Assembly (NCBI RefSeq): GCF_003473485.1
Contig: NC_053046.1
Span: 43,361,832 to 43,425,831 of the forward strand
Direction of reading: 5' to 3'
Length of the DNA stretch: 64,000 bases
DNA from: Medicago truncatula
Lineage: Eukaryota > Streptophyta > Magnoliopsida > Fabales > Fabaceae
The notes beneath the pieces were generated by a model. That model searched no databases and was not told where the DNA came from. It saw only the letters and a list, made by a program, of their open reading frames with translations. The translations under genes were made by a program, and so were the position numbers. Every line of letters begins with the position of its first letter. Positions within the stretch are counted from its first letter, which is position 1. Of the stretch, positions 56,701 to 64,000 are shown piece by piece.

Positions 56701-59137
56701 TATATTTATCACGAAAATGTTTGATTTCTCTTGCACTAAATTAGGAAAACATAATGCTTCATATTCTCTTCAATTTGGCTGACCATGCAGCATAATAAAC
56801 TATTGTTGTGTTGAACAAGTTATGTTTCAAGTTGGAGATGAGGGAACTAACCTAGATGCAAGTAATTTGACAGCCGATTGTTCAGCATCATTGGTAAATT
56901 TGTCAACACGTATGAAATCCTGTTCACAAGAATCTCCAACCTCTTCCATTTGTTCAGAACCTAGAATCCACAAATTAACATGATCGGAACAACTTTATTT
57001 CTTAGATAAAAAAGTTGTAAGTGTTATAAGTTATAACTATGATTTTAAAGCTTACTAAATGATTTTGTAGCTGAATATTCTGTCACAACAAATTGATAGA
57101 AAGAATTTAAATTGGCTAAAACAGGATATGAAAAAACACTTGATGCTAAAATTTTAAAAGGTAAATTGGAAAAACAAATGAACACGGTGAATCAAGAAGC
57201 ATAAACCTATCATGATCATCCATCCTAGATATTAATGATTAAGGAGATTCTATCAAGCTCTAGAGAAAATTAATGTTGGTTACCCATAAGATAAGACAAA
57301 TACTGTTTTTCCTTTCTTCCCAGTTTCCCCCCGTAATAATTTCAAATTTTTGTTAAGAGCTTACATTTATTCAATTTATCAGATACAATGACCCTCAACT
57401 ATAATGAAAACTCTGAACCGCGAACAATCTCTCAATAAATGGAAAACACTAGTCTTTATACATATACAAAATTTATTGAACAGTTTAGCACTCGGTTAAT
57501 CATGGTTTAAACGGCAAATAATCAACTGTCTAGGGATGATTTAAAAAGTGAACAAATAGTGTCCAAAATATATAGCCGGCCACAAAGTAAGCTCCGATGT
57601 GTGTCTAACACAGATCTAGTTCCCCTGACCCAATTTTTTGTTACATCTAATCCTGCAGGTGTATCCTAATAAACTCACCACATAGATAAGTTATAACTTC
57701 ACCTACAGCATGCTGGTACTTTGGTAATTGGTACAATGTAAGAATATCATGTCACCACACTTTAAGTAACCGATCTCGTGCCAAGCATCAAATTTAATTG
57801 TAAGGCTTAAACTCACAGTTCTTTAGTGTCTAGATACCTCGTGAATTGGTAGTACTGATGTAGTTCTGCTGTGTAGTGAAACACAAGTAACTCCAAAATG
57901 ATAAAATCAGTGTTTTCAAAACTGAATGAACGGACCAACCAGTTGAACCTTGAATTGACTTTTATTATAGGTCGGTTATTTTCACGGTTTCATCTCTGTT
58001 CGGGCGGTTTAAGCTAGTTGAACCATGACCTAGAAGCCTCGCCGGTTCAATGTCTAGTTAGGTTTTTAAAAAATTGGATAAATAGAATGACGTCATAGGC
58101 CAAATTTGGATTAACTTAATGGAAGATTTCAATCAAAATAAGTTTATATTCTTAAGAAAAAGTACTCATAGGCTAAGTGTTCGAGCATAAGTTAAATGTG
58201 AAAGCATCTATAACTAGTTTACCTTCTTCACTATCATCAAAGAGCAACTCACTATGAAATTCATCTAGATTTTGAGAAGTTTCACAATGTGCAATTGTTG
58301 CATGCCCAATTTTCCCATCATTTATCTTGATTACACTTCCATCAGCAAAACTACAATACTCTAAATGACGAATTTTCACCCTGCATGATGTGTTAGGAAT
58401 GTACCTAACAGCAACACAACAAGAACTAAAGTCTCTCCTCTTGAAGCATTCAATCCGAAACTTCCAAATGTTCCTGATTTCAATTTCAATAACCAAAAAA
58501 CACAAGTCATAAAAAAAAAACAAAAGTTATAAGAATCATGACCAAAACATTACAAAATCATGACAAAAACATTACTACAAAATATGGCCCTGTTTGGATA
58601 AACAACATATTTGAAGCTTATAGCACAAGCGCTGACGTATAAGCTAAAAACAACTTACTAACAATGTCTTAAGCTGTTTCCATAAGTTCTCCCAAACAAT
58701 CTCACGAAACTTATGAGAGTGGATAACCTCAAATGAGGAACTAAAAGCTTGAATTTTTACAAGAATTTCCATCAACCCATTACAACCAATTGGTTAGCTA
58801 AATTTGAACTCAATTATTAATTAAAAACTGAAAAAGAATCAAACTTTTCTGTGATTTTATTAAAAGCTTGAATTTTTACACGAACTTCCATCAACCCATT
58901 ACAATTCAACCAATTGGGTATCTAAATTAGAACTCGATTATTCATCTAAACTGAAAAAGAATCAAACTTTTCAGTGATTTGGTTTTTCAACTGTAGCAAA
59001 CAAATGGGTCATAAATTTTTGGAGATAAATGGAATAATATAAAATAGTAGTTACCTGGGAATTGAATAAATGCGAGGTTGAAGATGAGATGTGATTTTGA
59101 AGCCAATGTTTCCCGCTAAATTTCTTGCCATGTTCAT
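53766..59137 (-). CDS. Organelle-targeted RecX-like protein (304 aa, 6 exons)
   Basis: RecX proteins bind RecA and modulate its recombinase filament; plant homologues are expected to act with organellar RecA. Exons are 59137-59055, 58473-58223, 56960-56852, 56132-56040, 54571-54484 and 54056-53766; all are GT-AG and phase-consistent, giving 304 residues. The N-terminus, MNMARNLAGNIGFKITSHLQ followed by PRIYSIPR, is basic without acidic residues, like a transit peptide. Exon 2 encodes a poorly conserved spacer. The RecX domain starts near SAVKLLASRALTAVELRKKL, continues SPDAVEAVINKLQRQGF and NDRLYAESYSQSRWSSSTWG, PRRIKQALFKKGVSQTDAEK, and ends with RKSRIIRWLQYRGFDWNVIS. These are the three-helix repeats of the family. 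Introns contain a MITE, a solo LTR and other repeats. Chloroplast versus mitochondrion cannot be decided. The second ATG (MAR) two codons downstream is an alternative start. Confidence 0.93.
55144..55333. mobile_element. 190-bp MITE, nearly a full palindrome, 9-bp target duplication
   Basis: It runs from gaggaatgctagcaacactc to gagtgttgctagcattcctc, with inverted similarity extending about 72 bp inward from each end. The perfect 9-bp duplication aattaataa flanks it (55135-55143 and 55334-55342). It lies in RecX intron 4 (56039-54572). The class is MULE-like by duplication length. Confidence 0.9.
55656..55975 (+). mobile_element. Solo LTR (probably Ty1/copia), 320 bp, fossil
   Basis: It begins tgttaggatactgggttgg and ends tactgggttctatca, the TG...CA ends of an LTR. 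A terminator-like region (cattgtaaagctcgagttc, then ttcaattcaataata) precedes the end. Flanking ggtaa and ggtac may be a worn 5-bp duplication. No internal region remains, so it is a remnant of recombination between two LTRs. It lies in RecX intron 4. Confidence 0.6.
57912..58072. repeat. Possible hAT-like repeat fragment in RecX intron 2
   Basis: It starts cagtgttttcaaaactg, a CAGTG end typical of hAT-derived repeats, and contains words such as ggaccaaccagttgaacc and gccggttcaatg common in dispersed plant elements. Ends are not confirmed. Confidence 0.35.
58604..58735. repeat. Relative of the 11.6-kb hAT-like MITE in RecX intron 1
   Basis: ggccctgtttggataaac, agcttatagcacaagc and tttccataagttctcccaaa match the style and order of words in 11562-11832. 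It is only partial. Confidence 0.4.
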
Positions 59138-60393
59138 GTAACCAAAATTTGCGTCGTAGGAAGGATTTCTCACTCCTTGTTTCTTTTCATTTTGCACCCT
59201 CTTCTTTTTCTGTTTTTTTGGTCCCTCTTAATAAAACGTATATACTTAATACCTATGATATTCTTGCTTAATTAGCCCTCAAATTTAATGAAATCTCAAA
59301 GACTAAAAAACCCCTCGAATTTATTAAAAAAAAAAAAAAAGCTCCTCAAGTTGTTCATCGGGTCGTAACTTTCGATCGATATTTTTTGTGAGTAAAGTCC
59401 GATCGGATTGTGAGTCTCAATGAACATTTTTATGAAAATGTGAGCAATTTGAGAGCTTATTGAAAATCAACACTTGAATGTTTTGTTTTCAAAACTTTTG
59501 GTATGAGTATTCAAAATGGATCGTTCAAAAAATTTAACACAATATTGATATGTCTCGCGATATTTATTGTCCCGAGAGTTTCATGAGATAAGATTTTTCA
59601 ATATTTTCCCTAAATTATGTCCCACCACATCCGTTGATTTATGGCAAGGAACGAATTTGATTGGGCAATTGATTTTCCCTAGTAATCCGGGACAACATGT
59701 GTCTAGAGAAATATCATGTGTTTGCGATGTATACATCCCCAATTTACAGTTAAATTGAGCAATTTGGATCCGTTTGGATTGACTTATTTTTTAGCTTATG
59801 AGAATTAGTTATGTAAAAATAAATAAGTTTTTATGTTGGTTTATAAGTTCTCACAAACGACAATTGTATTAATTTAGAGTTCCACTTGTAGGTAGCATAT
59901 GTTTGGATTTAATTCTTTACCACAAATTTTAAGAAGCTACAAATTGTAGCTTGGAGTTAGACGCAGGTTTAAAGACTATCCACCACAAGAAACAATTTTT
60001 ATTCCATCGAACTTAAGTACTATTTAAATAGGTTCGACCTTATAAAAAATTCATTATCCATTTGAATCTAATTATTATTGAATGGCTGATTAGGAAGTTA
60101 TGATTTGGTTTACAATAATGAATTTTTCAAATCTAAATTAACTGAGAGTTGTATATATTTGACTTCTTATAGGTTGTATGATAGAATTATTTTCAATCTT
60201 CCTTTATCAATAAAAAAACTATTTTAAAATCATATAAATCAAAAAGCTCAAAGAAATAAAGGCCATTGAAACGATACGTTATTTTATAACTCTAGATCAA
60301 ATCAAATGGTAATAAAGAAGATAATGTATGAAACTAAAACTTTTACTACCAAAAAAAGAATGTAACACTTCTACGGAATACTGACAATGAATT
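59138..60393. other. Intergenic DNA, no gene seen
   Basis: The first 100 bases hold the probable leader of the RecX-like gene. The remainder is AT-rich; a fragment starting gatccgtttggattgactt at 59766 resembles the hAT-like repeat family. The open frame at 59567-59758 shows no family resemblance. Confidence 0.45.
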
Positions 60394-61350
60394 TCAATCC
60401 ATTCTCCAAGCATACAGAAAGTGAAGAAAACTTTTGGTGGATGAATTCTCATCTACTAAGTCATAGCTACCACTATCCTCATTTCTTTCTGTGCATTCTC
60501 TGCTATTAGAATCATCTGTTTCCAAAATTCCTGGCTTGAAAATAAACACGGCAGGGCCTGAACCAAGGTCATTGAACAACCAATCATGCACATCCCAAAA
60601 GATTTGCACAGGTAAATTATTCACCATTACTATTTCATTTCCTCTAAATTTCCAATTCAGGTTCATTATTCTACTTGCCAACATTCCATCTATGCTAATC
60701 CACATTTCTGGATCATCAGGTCCAGAAAGGGAAGTCTCGATAACGACATCATGTTCTGGTTTACCCTCCTCTAGCATGGCTCTTGTACAAAACAACTTCT
60801 TCCCTTGCACATTCTCTTTCTTGCATAACAATGTAGCTTCTTCTGAGGATGGTTTTGATTTGGTTCGCACATAAGCATCATTCGTTAAATCTCCAAGTAA
60901 CAAAAGTACCTCTTTCTTGTAAACCAAGGCAACATAATAGCCTGAGCAAGGCTGTGGATTTGTGGAGAATTTTGCGTGTCGAAAATCCCAATAGACATCT
61001 ACTCTTGCACCTTCTATTTCAAAGGATTTGAGACCTTTTTTTCCCCAAGATTGTCCGGATGCTAAATCAATCTTGCAGGTAAATTTGTTTTCTTCAGATG
61101 GTTCTTCGACGCTCATGGAAAGAGAATGTTCTATGAGGTTTTTGCACCATGTCACTGCAACATTGCGAAATGAATCTCCTAATTTTGTTTGATAGACATA
61201 GATAACAGAACTATGAGGGGTTAAATTTTGTATGGCCTTATGCTTTGAAGATTTTTTCCATGGTGGCGGCTCAGGAATGCTCATTGGCACAACTTCGACA
61301 AGAGAATTAGCCGTTGGCATTGAGCATCGGCTATATAACTCGGATAACAA
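60394..61350 (-). CDS. DUF868 family protein (318 aa)
   Basis: Plant-specific family of unknown biochemical function; a single uninterrupted exon encodes it. Landmarks in order: SVIYVYQTKLGDSFRNVAVT with WCKNLIEHSL, CKIDLASGQSWGKKGLKSFE, ARVDVYWDFRHAKFSTNPQP with SGYYVALVYKKEVLLLLGD, KKLFCTRAMLEEGKPEHDVV, and the strongly conserved LNWKFRGNEIVMVNNLPVQI with FWDVHDWLF and AVFIFKPG. The C-terminal 40 residues are acidic and Ser-rich, then end FLHFLYAWRMD. No signal peptide or membrane segment is obvious. The first Met is taken as start; a second Met ten residues on is an alternative. A TATA-like atatataa lies about 80 bp upstream. Confidence 0.92.
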   Translation of the reverse strand: MLSELYSRCSMPTANSLVEVVPMSIPEPPPWKKSSKHKAIQNLTPHSSVIYVYQTKLGDSFRNVAVTWCKNLIEHSLSMSVEEPSEENKFTCKIDLASGQSWGKKGLKSFEIEGARVDVYWDFRHAKFSTNPQPCSGYYVALVYKKEVLLLLGDLTNDAYVRTKSKPSSEEATLLCKKENVQGKKLFCTRAMLEEGKPEHDVVIETSLSGPDDPEMWISIDGMLASRIMNLNWKFRGNEIVMVNNLPVQIFWDVHDWLFNDLGSGPAVFIFKPGILETDDSNSRECTERNEDSGSYDLVDENSSTKSFLHFLYAWRMD

Positions 61351-62686
61351 CTCAAGATTGAGCTTGCAAATGTTTATGATTTTCTTATAGGATTGAAAGT
61401 TGTTACTCTTTGTCCTCCAATGAAATTATTATATAAAAGAAACTTATAATAGGTAAAACCATAGAAATTTCCTACAAATAGAACAACAATAACGATGAAC
61501 AATCATCATCTTTCACCTCTTGTAGATTCAATAGCAACGTAAAGAAACAATATGCAACATAATAGCCGTAACATTCTGAAATATGTGAAAACTAAAAATC
61601 GTTATGAGGAATAAAATATATGTTGAGGATGTTAATGAGGTGCCAACAATATTAGCTTCTTCTTTTTATTGTTGTTATCTATTAATAGGTTATTGTTCTT
61701 AAGTTGAAAATAAAAGCAAGTTGCAATCTACTAATTATAGAAATGTCAAGTTTAGAAGAAACCTAACAAGCTTTATATTTTTATAATTAGGCTTGCTGGT
61801 TTTTGTTATTGGTATTCACAAATTAGAATATAATGATAATTCTATTTTAATTTGGTTTACATGTTTATTTATTTTCAAATATTGTTTTTGGGTGGTTTTT
61901 TTTTTTTGGCAGAAGTCTCATTCATGGTAGTTGTTGATCCATCTTTACGTCATGACTGATAAGCATTATTATGCTTTAAAATAAGTCCCTTAACTCAACT
62001 ATCATAGCAATAACCAAAGGGGGTTTGATAATTAATTACTTATTCAAGAAATGTTTTGTTGGTAGGTATGTCAATAATAAAGAAGTTTCATATCCGATGA
62101 AAATAGATTAGTCCAGTAACATGTTTCATGTCCAGACCAGTTGTGTGACTGCTCTTAATCGATTGTGATGATCCCTCAAGATTCAGACACCCCTTATGAG
62201 CTAACATTTTTGTCATATGAATATGAATTTATAAATAAGTTGTTTATACAATCAAATCAAAAGAAGAAATGGACTAAACCTTGAATAGGCACAGCATAAA
62301 CTGTTTCTACAAGTTATCTTAGAGAGATTATAAAAATAATCTAAAAATGACTTGTAAATTTGTTTAGCATTCATGCATGTTTTTGTCATGAAATAAGTCC
62401 AGTTAAACTATATAATGGGTTATGGGTAGTTGAGTTCATAGAATGCAAAAATATACCTTAACATAAAAATTTGTCCTGTAGAACAAAACCTCATGATTTT
62501 AGGAGTATAATACATACCATTATAAATTACAAAGTAGCATGACAAAAATAGATAAAGATCACACGACAAACTGATCTTAAGGCCTCAAAGTCTATATAAA
62601 AATCATGTGAGGTGCACATCAATAACAATCACTATACACAAATACATTATATAAATTAAAAAATATATATTAACCTGAAATCTTCA
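61351..62686. other. Intergenic DNA, no gene seen
   Basis: This stretch holds the DUF868 promoter and the 3' UTR of the KIN-14 gene. It contains no recognisable frame, SINE or MITE ends. Confidence 0.5.
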
Positions 62687-64000
62687 TTATAATACAAAAA
62701 ACTTTCCTCGTGGTGTCGACCGGCTTCTTTTAAATTCATGCATAGATGTATTGGTTCCTTCCTTAAGATTGCGACCTTGAACATTTAAAAGTTTGTTTTC
62801 AACTTTACTAGCAGACAATGGTTCAGCTTCTTGCATAATTCTTCTGCATGTGACCAAAATAAATGCTTATTTAAGGTTTCTAAAGATAAAATTAAGAGTA
62901 GAAAATTTCAGTGGTTCTTTTAGCCATACCTTGATTCATGGTTCTGAGAATTCCTTGAGATGTTGTGACGCATCTTTTTAACACTTAATACACCATTCAC
63001 TGCAGACTCCATAAAAGTAAAGTCATTTTCTGGCTCAGAATAATCACACTTTTGAGGCGCCTCCACGATTTCACCGGTAATATCCATGTCAGGAATCAAT
63101 TTAGGTATTAAATCGGTCTTTTGAATCCTAAAGGGCGATCGTTGATGATGTTTTGCCTTGACCTTATTGTCAGCTTTGCTATTCCTAACACCACTTTGTC
63201 TTACTGCCGCAAATGGTTGTTTGACCTGTTGCTCTTCGTGTTCTCGATGAACTTTCCTGAAGCTTACTTTCTGGGCGTTAAAGAGAGGTTCATAAACAAA
63301 ATCGTGTTTCACTGGCTCTTGTGGATGTGGTGTCATTGTCATTGTGACAATAGATTTATTTACTGGCACTGTTCTAGCTGTAAATGGATTCTTCGAAATT
63401 GGTTGGTTTTCTAGATTGTCGATTTTGGTCTTGCTTTTAATGACAGAACCTCTATCAGTAGATATTGATCTCCTAATTGGAGGTGATGGTGACCTGCCCC
63501 TCCCTGTGCTCACTGACTTTTCTTCAGACAGAAGAGACATTTTTGGTATGGAGTCCTTGTCCATAAATGTTGAGGGAAATCTTGGCCTTCTTTGTTTGCC
63601 CGAAGAATAATTTTTAGCCTGAAAATATAATTTCAATTTAGAAAATGCAAAGTATGTACTTCAGTATGCTATATAGAACCAACACTTCAAAGCGACGGTG
63701 TGTCTGGTATCTGACATGACATGTTTCACTGTCCGACGTGTGAAGTTACATTTGATTACTTTAATTTTCTTAAACTATTACCAGTGTCTACATGCAAGTG
63801 TCGTGTCTGGTGTGTGTTTGTGTCCGTGTCCGTGTCCGTGTCCGTGTCAGTATTTCATAGTCGGTATGACATATTAGCCAAGTATGAACCTAAAAAAAGA
63901 ATCTTTTCTTATATTTGAGACCGGAGGGAGTATTACTTTAAACATAAATGTATTATAAATGGTTGTGTGTGCATTCAATAACCTCAGAGCTTCTATCATC
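62687..64000 (-). CDS. KIN-14 family kinesin, C-terminal tail exons (partial)
   Basis: Three exons of a minus-strand gene that continues beyond the window: 64000-63983 (DDRSSE, partial), 63618-62930 and 62843-62687. Phases and GT-AG sites agree. The protein reads AKNYSSGKQRRPRFPSTFMD, SLLSEEKSVSTGRGRSPSPP with IRRSISTDRGSVIKSK, then SEPENDFTFMESAVNGVLSV, and finishes FKRSRSTPRGKFFVL. This basic, Ser/Pro-rich tail with the terminal RSRSTPRG motif is that of plant KIN-14 kinesins with an N-terminal calponin-homology domain and central motor. KIN-14 members move to microtubule minus ends and act in organelle or nuclear positioning and spindle work. The motor and CH domain are outside the window, so the exact subfamily member is not determined. 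Confidence 0.88.
63820..63848. repeat. (GTGTCC)n minisatellite-like run
   Basis: Four perfect gtgtcc units and one partial, in the intron between KIN-14 exons. It is part of a dispersed repeat with related words near 22890 and 49680. Confidence 0.85.
63917..63936. repeat. One end of a Stowaway-like MITE
   Basis: tatttgagaccggagggagt is the inverse of the common plant Stowaway start (ctccctccggtctcaaata). The partner end was not found nearby. Confidence 0.4.

Overview
This is plant nuclear DNA, most likely from a legume close to Medicago truncatula. The support is plant gene families with GT-AG introns, AT-rich intergenic DNA, plant SINEs, LINEs, MITEs, a Helitron-like element and Ty1/copia fossils, and protein variants that look legume-like. 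The species is inferred from family resemblance, not proven. I reconstructed exons by hand from open frames, splice sites and remembered family sequence.

Layout, left to right. 1-6.0 kb: AT-rich DNA with a SINE and a decayed DEK-type chromatin-protein gene (minus). 6.0-9.04 kb: cytosolic HSP90 (minus, 3 exons, 699 aa). 10.8-16.0 kb: SFT2-like Golgi transport protein (plus, 4 exons, 229 aa); its 3.9-kb first intron holds a tandem duplication carrying Ty1/copia fossils. 16.45-18.6 kb: a PPR gene fragment and a broken NUS1/LEW1-like fragment. 19.0-21.9 kb: mitochondrial ribosomal protein uL14m (HUELLENLOS type, minus, 3 coding exons, 166 aa), whose start-codon exon lies between two nearly identical 400-bp repeats. 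24.86-32.67 kb: a large CCCH zinc-finger protein (plus, 8 exons, 885 aa) with a duplicated 66-bp exon and introns full of transposons. 33-44 kb: gene-poor and rich in transposons, including a MITE and a Helitron-like element sitting beside an uninterrupted copy of their own target. 44.7-47.7 kb: an LRR receptor-like kinase of subfamily XI (RGI/RGFR-like) that looks like a pseudokinase. 50.06-50.5 kb: ribosomal protein L26 (minus). 52.2-52.95 kb: a MULE-type MITE containing a minisatellite. 53.77-59.14 kb: organellar RecX-like protein (minus, 6 exons, 304 aa). 60.39-61.35 kb: DUF868 protein (minus). 62.69-64.0 kb: C-terminal exons of a KIN-14 kinesin that runs off the window (minus).

The genes do not form one pathway. 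Most are housekeeping (chaperone, vesicle transport, cytosolic and mitochondrial ribosomes, organelle DNA maintenance), and the receptor-like pseudokinase is the main lineage-specific item. I found no CRISPR array, rRNA gene or free-standing tRNA gene, and nothing resembling a new multigene system. The strongest candidates for novelty are the degenerate receptor kinase, the duplicated exon in the CCCH gene, and the nested insertions with an empty site in the same window.
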